A DNA stretch of 64,000 nt from CAVZAB01 sp963773155 (GTDB lineage: Bacteria; Pseudomonadota; Alphaproteobacteria; Rhizobiales; Beijerinckiaceae). Below are positions 16,915 through 26,672 of this stretch, one piece after another. A program made the position numbers and the translations under genes. How positions within the stretch are numbered: position 1 is the stretch's first letter; each line of letters opens with the position of its first letter. The notes beneath the pieces were generated by a model. It saw only the letters and a program-made list of their open reading frames with translations, ran no database searches and had not been told where the DNA came from. Location of the stretch: NCBI GenBank assembly GCA_963773155.1, contig CAVZAB010000025.1:245413-309412 (forward strand), given 5' to 3'.

Positions 16915-17853
16915 CTAAGAGCCGCCGGAGAAAACCCGCACCGCAATGGCGCTCGCCATCATGCCGAGTACATAGACTGGCACACCAAAGCCGCTATACC
17001 AGATGGCCTTTTCGATCGGCGCCCTGAGTAGCGGTGCCATCATAAGAAGTTGAACAACCAAACATATTGCGACGATCAGCGCATAGAACGCCTGACCCCA
17101 AGAGAACAGGAATCCTATAACGACAGCCTGCGGGAGGGCCATAGTGACGCTGGCGACTCGGGCCGCTCTATCGGCTCCCAGTAGGACCGGCAGCGAATTA
17201 ATGCCGAGCTGCCTATCGCCCTTGATCGACTTGAAGTCGTTGAGCGTCATGATACCATGCGCCCCAATACTATAGAGAACGGCGAGCGTTAGGATTTGAT
17301 GGTTCGGTAAGGCGCCGCCGAGCATGGCCGCGGCGCCCGTCACCCAGGCTAGTCCCTCATAGGAGAACCCGCATGCCGCGTTTCCCCACCAGCCGTTATT
17401 CTTAAGGCGAAGCGGTGGCGCGCTATAGGCCCAAGCCAGAGCAAGTCCTAAGACTGCCGCAGCGAATACCCATCGTCCGAGTCCGGAGGCGACGAGTAGT
17501 GAAAGGACCGTCCATAGGATTGCAATATATAGACCCCAATTGCCGGGAATCCGTCCAGAGGGTATCGGCCGACTTGGCTCGTTGATGGCGTCCACATCAC
17601 GATCATACCAATCATTGATCGCCTGACTCATCGCGCAAACCAGCGGCCCGGCAAGCAATATGCCGACTGCAGCTATCGACCAATTGCCGAGAATGGGCAC
17701 ACCTGACGAGACCACCCCACAGGCAAAAGCCCACATGGGTGGGAACCAGGTGATCGGCTTTAGCAATTCAAGGACAGCCGACGGCGCGGGGTAGGCCGCG
17801 GGACGAATAGGAGGAAAGCCCTTGTCCAAATCAAGTCTCCACGGATACACCAA
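16915..17853 (-). CDS. bchG: Bacteriochlorophyll synthase (geranylgeranyl/phytyl transferase)
   Basis: BchG esterifies bacteriochlorophyllide a with a C20 prenyl tail in the membrane. It is a UbiA-family prenyltransferase: TWFPPMWAFACGVVSSG, the first Asp-rich motif NDWYDRDVDAINEPSRPIPS (INEPxRPIPSG is specific for chlorophyll synthases) and the second motif LNDFKSIKGDR, in about nine membrane helices over 312 residues. The GTG at 17853 is the only nearby in-frame start. Just upstream (17831-17932, minus) is a short ORF beginning MKKTAALMERLAITQPDADE that overlaps it and may be a coding remnant or leader; I could not identify it. Confidence 0.92.
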   Translation of the reverse strand: MVYPWRLDLDKGFPPIRPAAYPAPSAVLELLKPITWFPPMWAFACGVVSSGVPILGNWSIAAVGILLAGPLVCAMSQAINDWYDRDVDAINEPSRPIPSGRIPGNWGLYIAILWTVLSLLVASGLGRWVFAAAVLGLALAWAYSAPPLRLKNNGWWGNAACGFSYEGLAWVTGAAAMLGGALPNHQILTLAVLYSIGAHGIMTLNDFKSIKGDRQLGINSLPVLLGADRAARVASVTMALPQAVVIGFLFSWGQAFYALIVAICLVVQLLMMAPLLRAPIEKAIWYSGFGVPVYVLGMMASAIAVRVFSGGS

Positions 17854-18027
17854 GCCGCTGTCGTGCGGCGGGCTCGTCGGCGTCGGGCTGCGTGATCGCG
17901 AGCCGCTCCATCAAGGCAGCTGTCTTTTTCATTTCGTGCCATCCGGGTCGGCGAGGTTTGTATATGCCATAATCCCTAATGCGTTGCGAGCGGCCAATAG
18001 CATGTCGACAAGACGCTGCAGCTGGGG

Positions 18028-19548
18028 TTAGCGCGCGAGCAGCGGAAAGGTGACTCCAATCGCCCAGGCGAAAGCTACCGCGTTGGCGATACCGGCAACG
18101 AAAGGGTGGCCTGTCCGGCGGTATACCCATGCGCTGAATAGTCCGTAGACGAAAAAGAAGAGAATGATGACTGGTACGATTATGATCAGAAAAAAAAGTC
18201 TTTCGAAATCCAGAGCGACCGCGATTGCGAGCGAGCTGAGGAAGGCAAGTTTTGAGGCAATATAGGCGCCTCTCGCGGCGCTTTCGCCTCGCGTAAGCCA
18301 CTCGTCGCTCAAGAAAAAGCTGAGCGTGCCCACCAACATTGCGAGAATGAGCAAGATCCGGTCTGGGCCAGGTATGAATGAGGTAACGAAACTGTTGATC
18401 GGCCAAACCAGCGCGACAAAGCCGAAACCGATAAGTGCCAACGCTGCCTCTGCGAGAGCGAATTTTGAAACATGGCTGTCTGTTCGCTCGAGACCCCTGT
18501 GCCGGAGCCCAACCAGGCAAATGGCGGTAATCAGGCCATACATCGCGAAATGGGCAGCGAGATAGTCTCCCACAAGTGCGGGAAGAAAAGTGGTTGGTAG
18601 CACGCGCAACAGGAGTGGTGTTGCGATCATGGGAACCAGCAGCGGCACCCATAGCCGTCGCCATTTGCACCCGGCGCCAACCGGCGGGACAGCGACTCTG
18701 GGCAAAAGTGTCGAAAGCGGGCGGGCCAACAGGACGATGCCGGCGACAAGCAGCATAATCCAGGGACCGCGCGCGTCCAGGGCCGGCAAGTTCGTGCGTA
18801 TGTTTCCGAACGAAGCATCCAGCCAACCGATTGCTTCGCGCATGCTGTCGCGACTGAATAAGACACTGGCATGCTCGACATGCCGACTGAACGCGGCGCG
18901 CCGGCCTGTTCCCTTCTCGACATCCCCATAGGTGATGCCGGGCCGAGCTTCAGCTGGCGCAATTGCAAGGCCGATGGCCCGCAATGCCTCACGCTTAAGC
19001 ATCTCTTCCCAATCGCCGACGATAACGAGAAGATTGGGCGGCGAGGTAGCCGTAACGACGGGCGAGAACATCGAGACGGCAATGGTCGCCGCGACATCGG
19101 GAACCTGCTGCGCGTAACGGATTACAATGTCCGCCGCCATAGAATGTCCGAGCACGGCAAGTCTGCCATCTCCGAGACTCCGGGCAAATTCACCGATACG
19201 TTCGGTTTCTGCTACGAGGGTTCGTGTTGCACCATTCTCATTGGTTATGCTCCCGGTTAGCGGTTGCGGATTACGCCCATGTCCGGGAAAGTCGAAGGTT
19301 ACCGCGGTGTAACCGTTGCGAGCAAACGTCAGCCCAAAGGATTGCATAAGCTGCTGCGAACCGGCAAAGCCGTGCGCAATCAAGACGACGGGCTGAGGTG
19401 ATCTCGATGCCGGACGAAAGATAGTGATTGGCGTACCACCAACATCAAGCGCGGTAATGTCGACGCCAATGCTGGCAGTGTGGAGCTTCCACAGCGAGAC
19501 CGCAATAGCGAGAGTTGAAACGAAGGCTAGCAATAGATTTCGCTTCAT
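18028..19548 (-). CDS. Membrane-anchored alpha/beta hydrolase
   Basis: A 506-residue protein with an N-terminal anchor (MKRNLLLAFVSTLAIAVSLW), an alpha/beta-hydrolase domain (LIAHGFAGSQQLMQSFG, TFDFPGHGRN, nucleophile elbow LGHSMAADI near residue 150) and about seven predicted membrane helices in the C-terminal half. The substrate is unknown. It sits between bchG and dxs on the same strand, which hints at a link to pigment, lipid or isoprenoid metabolism, but position is the only support. The start is ATG 19548 with no clear ribosome site. Confidence 0.75.
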   Translation of the reverse strand: MKRNLLLAFVSTLAIAVSLWKLHTASIGVDITALDVGGTPITIFRPASRSPQPVVLIAHGFAGSQQLMQSFGLTFARNGYTAVTFDFPGHGRNPQPLTGSITNENGATRTLVAETERIGEFARSLGDGRLAVLGHSMAADIVIRYAQQVPDVAATIAVSMFSPVVTATSPPNLLVIVGDWEEMLKREALRAIGLAIAPAEARPGITYGDVEKGTGRRAAFSRHVEHASVLFSRDSMREAIGWLDASFGNIRTNLPALDARGPWIMLLVAGIVLLARPLSTLLPRVAVPPVGAGCKWRRLWVPLLVPMIATPLLLRVLPTTFLPALVGDYLAAHFAMYGLITAICLVGLRHRGLERTDSHVSKFALAEAALALIGFGFVALVWPINSFVTSFIPGPDRILLILAMLVGTLSFFLSDEWLTRGESAARGAYIASKLAFLSSLAIAVALDFERLFFLIIIVPVIILFFFVYGLFSAWVYRRTGHPFVAGIANAVAFAWAIGVTFPLLAR

Positions 19549-19585
19549 CAGGCGCGCCGCACCGAGGGTCGAGACAATAGCCGGT

Positions 19586-19790
19586 TCATAGCTGACTGAG
19601 GCAACCCTTCTTCATCGCAAAGCGCACGACTTCGATACGGGGCTCAAAATCGAGCTTTGTCATCGCCAGCACCTTATAGGTGTTGAAGCTTTACACGCCG
19701 ATTTGCAATTGGTTGCGATCGTCCTGTTGCTCCTGGTGCAGCCAGCTGAAGAATGGCGATCTCGCGACGGACGAGATCCGTGGCCCGGTT
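19586..19790 (-). pseudogene. Remnant of a LuxR-type HTH response regulator
   Basis: The minus strand reads FNTYKVLAMTKLDFEPRIEV then VRFAMKKGCLSQL ending at a TGA (19586-19588). This matches the recognition helix and C-terminus of LuxR/NarL HTH domains (N-T-x-K-V-x-A-M-x-K-L). Upstream, VRREIAILQL in another frame resembles the first HTH helix, with a frame change and stop between. No complete receiver domain is present in the 19.55-20.0 kb gap. A possible 31-residue membrane ORF (MKDANNLGLVELAFLCGIVL…) lies at about 19.91-20.0 kb on the same strand and I cannot assign it. Confidence 0.45.
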
Positions 19791-20007
19791 CGGTTCGATC
19801 TGGCTTTGCGCCGGCTTGATTGGCCTTCCGACCACCGCGCCAGGGATGATAGGCGCCCAGCCGCTCGGATTTTTTGCTGGGCAGTGGCGCCGTCGGCCTG
19901 ATCATTGCGCACGCATCAGCTGCCCAACCGCAAGACCGAGAACAATGCCACATAGGAACGCTAACTCGACGAGACCGAGGTTGTTTGCGTCTTTCATCGA
20001 ATTGCCA

Positions 20008-21939
20008 TTAACCCTGGTTTGCCAGGGCCAGCCGGCGAGGATTTTTACTCAAAAGATCCAATGCGCGGGCGACGATTGCACGACTATCTAGACCTGCCAC
20101 GGCATACATGGCCTCCGGCTTGTCTTGGTCCAAGAAACGGTCTGGCAGAACCAGACTGCGCAGGCAAAAGCCACGGTCAAAGACGCCGGTGTCGCTCAGA
20201 TGGCCGAGAACAGCGCTGCCAAAGCCACCGCTAGCGCCCTCCTCGATCGTAATCAGCACTTGGTGGTGCCGAACCAATTGCCCGATCAATTCGGTGTCAA
20301 GCGGTTTGGCAAAACGGGCATCTGCGACCGTCGCCGAAATGTGATGCTGCGCCAATTCCTCGGCTGCCAACAAGCACTCCGCGAGACGGGTTCCGAAGGA
20401 AAGCAATGCGATGCGGGAGCCTTCGCGCAGAATGCGCCCCTTGCCGATTGGCAGCGGCCGGGGATTTTCCGGTATCTCGACCCCGACACCTTCGCCACGC
20501 GGGTAGCGGAAAGCAATCGGTCCCTCGTCGTGGGCAACGGCTGTTGCAACCATGTGGGTCAGTTCCGCCTCATCGGCGGCGGCCATGACGACGATGCCTG
20601 GCAGGCAGGTCAGATAGGAAACATCGAAGGCGCCGGCATGTGTCGCACCGTCCGCACCGACAAGCCCAGCCCGATCGATCGCAAATCTGACCGGAAGCTT
20701 CTGGATGGCGACATCATGGACGATCTGGTCATAGGCGCGCTGGAGAAACGTCGAGTAAATGGCGCAAAAAGGCTTGTACCCTTCACATGCCAATCCGGCC
20801 GCGAAGGTCACCGCATGCTGTTCGGCAATGCCAACATCGAACATTCGAGTAGGATAGGTCGCCGCAAACAAGTCCAGCCCAGTCCCGGCGGGCATGGCCG
20901 CGGTAACCGCTACGATCTTGTCGTCGCTCGCCGCCGCTCTAACGAGGCTCTCTGCGAAGACGCGTGTGTAACTCGGCGCATTGGCCTTGGGCTTCTGCTG
21001 CGTTCCTGTCATGACGTCGAAGCGATTGACGCCGTGATATTTGTCCGCCGATTCCTCGGCCGGCGGATAACCCTTGCCCTTTTGGGTCACGACGTGCACC
21101 ATGATCGGGCCACCGGCCTCAGCGTCGCGGACGTTTTTCAGGACTGGCAGCAAATGATCGAGATTGTGGCCGTCGATCGGACCGACATAGTAGAAGCCCA
21201 ATTCCTCGAATAAAGTCCCGCCGGTGACATAACCGCGCGCATGCTCCATGGCACGAGTGATGGCGCGATCAATTGACTTTGGCAGGCGCTTTGTCAATTG
21301 TTTGCCGATATCACGGATCTTGAGATAGGTCCGCCCCGAGCCGAGCCGGGCGAGGTAGGCCGACATGGCACCGACCGGCGGCGCAATCGACATGTCATTG
21401 TCGTTGAGAATGACAATCAGGCGCGAATGCATTGCGCCAGCATTGTTCATGGCCTCATAGGCCATGCCGGCCGACATCGCGCCATCGCCAATCACGCAGA
21501 TGACGTTGCGCCTCGCGCCGGAAAGATCGCGGGCGACGGCCATGCCGAGTCCGGCCGATATAGAGGTTGAGGAATGGGCCGCGCCGAACGGGTCGAAGGC
21601 GCTTTCGCTGCGCCGTGTGAATCCAGATAATCCCCCACCCTGACGCAGGGTGCGGATTCGGTCGCGCCGACCGGTCAGGATCTTGTGAGGATAGGTCTGA
21701 TGGCCGACGTCCCAAATCAACCGGTCGACCGGCGTGTCGAAGACGTAATGCAGTGCCAAGGTCAGTTCGACTACGCCGAGACCGGCGCCAAGATGGCCGC
21801 CGGTCACCGAAACGGCAGCGATGGTTTCGGCGCGCAATTCATCGGCCAACTGCTGCAGCTGCGTCTCGTCCAGCTTGCGCAAGTCATCCGGGCTTGCGAT
21901 CTGGTCGAGCAACGGGGTGTTTGTGGGAGGGGCACTCAT
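20008..21939 (-). CDS. dxs: 1-deoxy-D-xylulose-5-phosphate synthase
   Basis: DXS condenses pyruvate and glyceraldehyde-3-phosphate with thiamine diphosphate, the entry step of the MEP isoprenoid pathway feeding CrtE and BchG. Motifs include GGHLGAGLGVVELTLALHYV, DVGHQTYPHKILTGR, SISAGLGMA, the ThDP motif IGDGAMSAGMAYEAMNNAG, DVGIAEQHAVTFAAGLA and RAGLVGADGATHAG. The start at 21939 gives the usual MSAPPTNTPLLDQIASPDDL N-terminus and 643 residues; the open frame upstream to 22023 is not needed. dxs genes also lie in photosynthesis clusters of Rhodobacter, so this may be a phototrophy-linked copy. Confidence 0.96.
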   Translation of the reverse strand: MSAPPTNTPLLDQIASPDDLRKLDETQLQQLADELRAETIAAVSVTGGHLGAGLGVVELTLALHYVFDTPVDRLIWDVGHQTYPHKILTGRRDRIRTLRQGGGLSGFTRRSESAFDPFGAAHSSTSISAGLGMAVARDLSGARRNVICVIGDGAMSAGMAYEAMNNAGAMHSRLIVILNDNDMSIAPPVGAMSAYLARLGSGRTYLKIRDIGKQLTKRLPKSIDRAITRAMEHARGYVTGGTLFEELGFYYVGPIDGHNLDHLLPVLKNVRDAEAGGPIMVHVVTQKGKGYPPAEESADKYHGVNRFDVMTGTQQKPKANAPSYTRVFAESLVRAAASDDKIVAVTAAMPAGTGLDLFAATYPTRMFDVGIAEQHAVTFAAGLACEGYKPFCAIYSTFLQRAYDQIVHDVAIQKLPVRFAIDRAGLVGADGATHAGAFDVSYLTCLPGIVVMAAADEAELTHMVATAVAHDEGPIAFRYPRGEGVGVEIPENPRPLPIGKGRILREGSRIALLSFGTRLAECLLAAEELAQHHISATVADARFAKPLDTELIGQLVRHHQVLITIEEGASGGFGSAVLGHLSDTGVFDRGFCLRSLVLPDRFLDQDKPEAMYAVAGLDSRAIVARALDLLSKNPRRLALANQG

Positions 21940-22727
21940 TATTGGTCTTTCGATCCCGACGATGTCTGTGGCGCATTCAAGATCATTCAACATGGACGGC
22001 CGGTCATGTGCAAGATCTACCATTGGCGCGGGCTACAAATCGCTAGAGCGTCTCTCGTCCTGACCGGTTCGACATGCCGGCTCTGCTTGCCATTGCTGGT
22101 GCTTCAAGGCTGCATGCTCCCGTCCCGTCGGACCGGCCACAGCCGCCAAGGTGCGATGAGCGAACAGGGCACAATCCGCGAGGCAATTGACGTTCATCTC
22201 GCCTGATTGTCGGGACCGGGCGTCGCCAGGGGCGGACCGGACTCGCGCGGCGGCTTGACGGGCGGTTTTACGGCCGAGTCGCGTTGCGCCGGCCTCGTTC
22301 AGCTCGGGCCGCCCCTTTCGACGCTTGCCGCCGATGGGCTGGCGCGTTTGGCCGGGGCCATCGAGGACGCGCTCGGCGCCTTGTCGACGGTCGGGTCTCA
22401 TGCCCGGTTCAAGGTCGACGGCCTCGAAGTCTTTATGGCGTATGACCGCATCTTTGAGGCCAATACGGGCCGCCGGGATGCGGCACTGTTTGGCCGGACG
22501 GCCTTTTGCCGTGTATCGGAGACCCCGACGACGGAATCGGTGCGGCAATTGGAAAATGAGATGCGGGCCCGAGCCCTCGTTGCTCCCGCTGGCGAGGATC
22601 CATCTGGCAAAGGTGTAGGAGCTCGTTTGGGCGAGCGCCTGATCTCGACCCCTTCGGCCTTGCCCGCGCGAGAGAAATTGGGGCAAAGTTTCGGGTCGGC
22701 GGAACTTTTTGGGACGAGGGGCGGGAT
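21940..22727. other. 788-nt region between dxs and the flavoprotein gene; no gene assigned
   Basis: The divergent gap between dxs (minus) and the flavoprotein gene at 22728 (plus). It is GC-rich with open frames on both strands. The plus frame 22207-22755 contains a protein-like middle part (LAGAIEDALGALSTVGSHAR, then FKVDGLEVFMAYDRIFEANT) but no recognised domain, no good start and an overlap with the next gene, so I leave it unassigned. xseB, which often neighbours dxs, is not seen. Confidence 0.4.
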
Positions 22728-25170
22728 ATGCCGCATTATGTGCGCGCCATTGTGATCGGAGGTGGCTGCGTTGGTTCGGCAATCCTCTACGGGCTAACCA
22801 AGCGCGGGTGGACCGATGTCGCATTGCTGGAGCGTACGCAGCTGACCGCTGGATCGACCTGGCACGCGGCCGGGCTGATTCCCTCCTATGCCCGCAGCCT
22901 CAACATAGGCCGCATGATCGCCAAGACGATCGAAATTTACGAGGGGCTCGAGAAGGAAACGGGCCAGCCGGTCGGCTGGCACAAATGCGGTCAATTGCGG
23001 GTCGCCAATACGAGCGACCGGATGGACGAGTTTCTATCCTACATGAGTGTCGCCGAAGTCCAGGCCATCAAGGCACGAATCGTCTCGCCCTCGGAGGTGC
23101 GTGAACTCTGGCCGCTCTTGACAAACAACAAGCGGATGCTTGGTGGGCTCTATCATCCCGACGACGGTCACATTGCACCCGCTGACGTAACCAATGCCAT
23201 GGCCAAGGGGGCGCGCGACCGCGGCGCCAAAATCCACCTCAACACCGAGGTGCGGAACATCCGGCCACAGTCTAACGGCGATTGGCTGATTTCGACCTCG
23301 GGGGACGAGTTTGTCTGCGAGCACGTCATTTGTGCCACCGGCAATTATGCGCGCCAGACCGGCGCAATGCTTGGCCTCGACATTCCCGCCATTCCGATTG
23401 TGCATCAATATTGGATAACGGAACCGATCCCGGAAGTCATCGAGCGCAAGCGAAGCGGCCGCCCAGAAATGCCGATTCTGCGGGACGAGGCGATTGCCGG
23501 CTATTTGCGCGAGGAAGGCGACGGCCTGATGTTCGGACCCTATGAACGAACGGAGAACCTGAAACTCTTCGCGGTGGACGGTGTGCCCGAATGGTTTGGC
23601 GCCGATCTGCTCGATGCCGATTTCGATGCGGTCGCGGAGAATTGGCAGGTCGCGACAGAATTTGTGCCGGCGCTCGCCCGGGCAGGCCTCAAGGCCAATG
23701 TCCGCGGTCCCTTCCAGATGACGGCCGACGAACTGCCGCTCGCCGGGCCGGCCTGGGGCCTAAACAATGTCTGGCTGGCCGAAGGCGTGCCCGGCGGCAT
23801 TCTATGGGGCGGGGCGATTGGCTATTATCTGTCGGAACGGATTGTCGATGGCGGCACCTCGATAGACATGTCGGAATTGGATCCGCGTCGCTTTGGTGCC
23901 TACGCCAACAAGGCCTGGACCTGCAAGAAGGTGCAGGAGACCTGGGGAACACACGCCGATATCCGCTATCCCGGACAGGACCTGCCTGCCGCCCGGCCGG
24001 CCAAAACCGCACCATCCTACGATCGGCTAAGTGCACTTGGCGCAGTCTGGGGGGTGCTGAACGGTTGGGAAATGCCCAAATGGTTTGCACCGGAGGGTAG
24101 TGTTCCAATCGATGATGTCAGCTGGCGCTGGACTAAGCATGCCGGCCAAGTCGAAGCGGAAGTCGATGCCGTGCGCCATGCCGTTGGCCTTGTTGAAATG
24201 ACACCGATGGCCAAGTTCGAGGTGACGGGGTGGGGTGCTGCATCTTGGCTTGACCATATCTTTGCTAACCGGCTACCGAAGGTGGGCAGGGTTGGCCTTT
24301 GTCATCATTTGACCAAGACAGGCGGCGTCCGGGCTGAATATACGGTAAGCCGACTTAATGACGATTTCTTCTATCTGGTTTCAACGCCGCGAGCCGAACG
24401 ATCGAATTTCGATGACTTGTCGAAGCTTGTGCCCGGGGACGGCAGCGTCCAATTGCGCAATGCCACCGAGGATCGCGGCTGCTTTACTTTGGTTGGTCCC
24501 AAGGCCCGGGATGTTCTGCTGGCGTTGACGCCGCTGAATCTCAGCAATGACGCCTTTCCTTGGCTTGCGACGCGTTCTGGATCGGTCGGGCTAGCCGAGG
24601 ATGTTCGTTTCCTTCGAGTCAATTACGCCGGCGAACTTGGCTGGGAACTCTATCATCCCATCACCTATCAGCTTCATCTGCTGGACGAACTCTTGCACCA
24701 CGGCAAGCTGCATGGATTGCAGCTCGTTGGCCTTCAGGCGCTCGAAATTTCTTCGATTGGACAAGTCGTATCGTGCCATGTATCGGGATATGAATCCTGA
24801 GTTGACGGCATTTGAAAGTGGTCTTGATCGTTTCGTTAAATTGGAAAAGGGACCATTTATCGGCCGCCAGGCATTGATCGCCCAAAGGAACAAGGGTGTT
24901 GCGCGTCGTTTGGTGACGCTCGCCGTGCAGACGCTGGCAGCTAGTGTTCTTGCTTATGAGGCGGTTTATCAGAATGGCGTGTGCGTAGGGTATATTACAT
25001 CGGGCAGCTATTCCTACACGCTCAAGCACGATCTCGCGCTTGCGCTCCTGCCGACCGATCTGGCCATACCTGGTACCTTGCTGGAAGTGCTGGTCTTGGG
25101 AAAACGCTGCTCCGCCACGGTCATTGATGATTCGCCATATGATCCGGAAAACTATCGTCCGCGCATGTAA
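22728..25170 (+). pseudogene. Dimethylglycine/sarcosine dehydrogenase-like flavoprotein with GcvT domain, frameshifted
   Basis: The first frame (22728-24800) begins MPHYVRAIVIGGGCVGSAIL, a DAO-type FAD fold with STWHAAGL, and continues through the FAD-oxidoreductase central domain and a GcvT-like tetrahydrofolate-binding domain (VEMTPMAKFEVTG). It then loses frame near 24747-24750, where four bases (ATTT) stand where one codon is expected after QALE. The next frame resumes LRLDKSYRAMYRDMNPELTA and continues to YDPENYRPRM at 25170, the normal family C-terminus. Joined, it is ~813 residues, the usual size for proteins that demethylate dimethylglycine or sarcosine and pass the one-carbon unit to tetrahydrofolate. 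GGGGCGGGAT precedes the ATG. Because everything else is conserved, a sequencing error is as likely as inactivation. Confidence 0.85.
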
Positions 25171-25521
25171 GCGAATATTGACGAGGCCCCGGATTAGAAC
25201 GAAGTCAGGCGAAAAGCTGGCTGTTTACACCCATTGAATTCGGTCGACCTCGTACCTGCCGCCGGCGGGGTCGACGCTTTGACCCGAGTCTCAGCCGATT
25301 AATTCCGGCCAAATTGTGGATTGAACGCCCAAGCGCTCCGGCAAACGGATTGTTGCGGCGGGCATCGAGACATCGAGACGACGTCGGGGCGCCGGCAGCC
25401 TGGACCAGGCCGCCAATTTCTTGCCGAGCCTCTGTCCTTTCTTTTCACGTCGGTGTGGCGATCCTGGATATTCAATACTTTGGGCGCAAAATCGGGCGGA
25501 TCAGGGCAAGGATCTCAAAGC
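25171..25521. other. Convergent intergenic region, nothing recognised
   Basis: About 350 nt between the flavoprotein gene (plus) and the TIM-barrel gene (minus). Short frames on both strands lack family resemblance or a start signal. I see no terminator with a clear stem and T-run. Confidence 0.4.
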
Positions 25522-26355
25522 CTATTGGCGGCCAATCGTCTTGAATTTCCGAACCTGCTCGCTCAGCGCCCGTTCGACCGGGAGCCTCTCCATCGACGAT
25601 GCGCCATAGAAACCATGGCAAGTTCGCGTATTCTTCATAATGAAGTCGGCATCGGCGGGCTCGGCAATGGGTCCGCCATGCGCGAGCACGATGACGTCGG
25701 GGCGCTGTCGCAACGCCGCGCTCGCCCAAGCATCGATACGGGCGGGACATTCGGCGAGGCTTGGCGCTGTCTGCGCGCCGATTGCGCCGCCCGTGGTCAG
25801 TCCGAGATGGCAAACAATGATATCGGCGCCGGCTCTGGCCATTGCCTCAGCTTCGTCCGCGTTGAATACATAAGGGGTGGAAAGCATATTCTTGTTGCGG
25901 GCTCTGGCGATCATGTCAACTTCCAGAGCATAGGACATGCCGGTTTCCTCAAGATTTGCCCGAAAGGTTCCGTCAATCAGGCCGACGGTCGGAAAATTCT
26001 GGACACCGGCAAAGCCAAGCACTTTGAGCTGATCGAGAAACAAGTCCATGTCGCGGAACGGATCGGTCGCATTGACACCGGCGAGCACCGGCGTGTGCTT
26101 GACGACCGGCAGGACCTCGGCCGCCATTTCGACGACAATGGCATTGGCATCGCCATAAGCGAGGAGCCCGGCGAGCGAGCCCCGGCCGGCCATCCGGTAG
26201 CGACCCGAATTGTAAATGACGATCAGATCGACGCCGCCGGCCTCCTCGCATTTGGCCGACAGGCCAGTGCCGGCGCCGCCCCCGACGATCGGTTCGCCGC
26301 GTTCGATCATCGCGCGGAACTTCTTGAGGAGGTCTGAACGTTCGAAGCGGGGCAT
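25522..26355 (-). CDS. Phosphoenolpyruvate hydrolase-like TIM-barrel protein
   Basis: A 277-residue protein beginning MPRFERSDLLKKFRAMIERG, with GGGAGTGLSAKCEEAGGVDL, IVIYNSGRYRMAGRGSLAGL, LAYGDANAIVVEM, TPVLAGVNATDPFRDMD, GVQNFPTVGLIDG and CHLGLTTGGAIGA. These are the conserved blocks of the PEP_hydrolase (PF09370, UPF0261-associated) TIM-barrel family. Its physiological reaction is poorly defined; members often sit with Tm-1-like UPF0261 proteins, which are absent here. GAGGTGACT precedes the ATG at 26355; the open frame upstream to 26529 looks non-coding. Confidence 0.8.
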   Translation of the reverse strand: MPRFERSDLLKKFRAMIERGEPIVGGGAGTGLSAKCEEAGGVDLIVIYNSGRYRMAGRGSLAGLLAYGDANAIVVEMAAEVLPVVKHTPVLAGVNATDPFRDMDLFLDQLKVLGFAGVQNFPTVGLIDGTFRANLEETGMSYALEVDMIARARNKNMLSTPYVFNADEAEAMARAGADIIVCHLGLTTGGAIGAQTAPSLAECPARIDAWASAALRQRPDVIVLAHGGPIAEPADADFIMKNTRTCHGFYGASSMERLPVERALSEQVRKFKTIGRQ

Positions 26356-26672
26356 AGTCACCTCGTAGCGGGTTTGCAGACAATCAGGAGAGGGCCGCAC
26401 CGGCCTTGACGCCACTCGAGGCTGGGCGGTTTCGGCTGGCGAAGGTGCCCCCGCGGATTCTTGGCCTTCGTGCAGGTTAGCCCGTTCCGGGCGCCATCGG
26501 GCACCAACGCCGCGGGTCAATGGCACCACGCGAAACTGCGGCCAAAACTGCTATTGGCCGCGCGAAGAAGAAGCGCTTGGCAAGGCCGGCCCAAGCAAAC
26601 ATTCGACATGGCCTTAAGCACGCGGAAAGCTCCTTTCGACTTGTGAGGTCAACGATCATTAGGGCTGTCGAA
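26356..26672. other. Intergenic region between two minus-strand genes, nothing recognised
   Basis: About 317 nt holding the promoter region of the TIM-barrel gene and the end of the AraC-type gene. Frames here are Pro- and Arg-rich and have no family resemblance. No clear terminator or operator was found. Confidence 0.35.

Noticed and set aside
17831..18826. A 331-codon minus-strand frame
   Set aside because: Mostly a shifted shadow of the membrane hydrolase gene; only its last ~33 codons fall in the gap before bchG and could not be assigned.
20125..21213. A 362-codon plus-strand frame
   Set aside because: It lies antisense inside dxs, whose motifs are clear; no domain recognised.
22207..22755. 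A 182-codon plus frame upstream of the flavoprotein gene
   Set aside because: Parts look protein-like, but there is no good start or recognised domain and it overlaps the next gene; kept only as a note on the region.
25321..26337. A 338-codon plus-strand frame
   Set aside because: Antisense to the PEP-hydrolase-like gene, with composition of a shadow frame.
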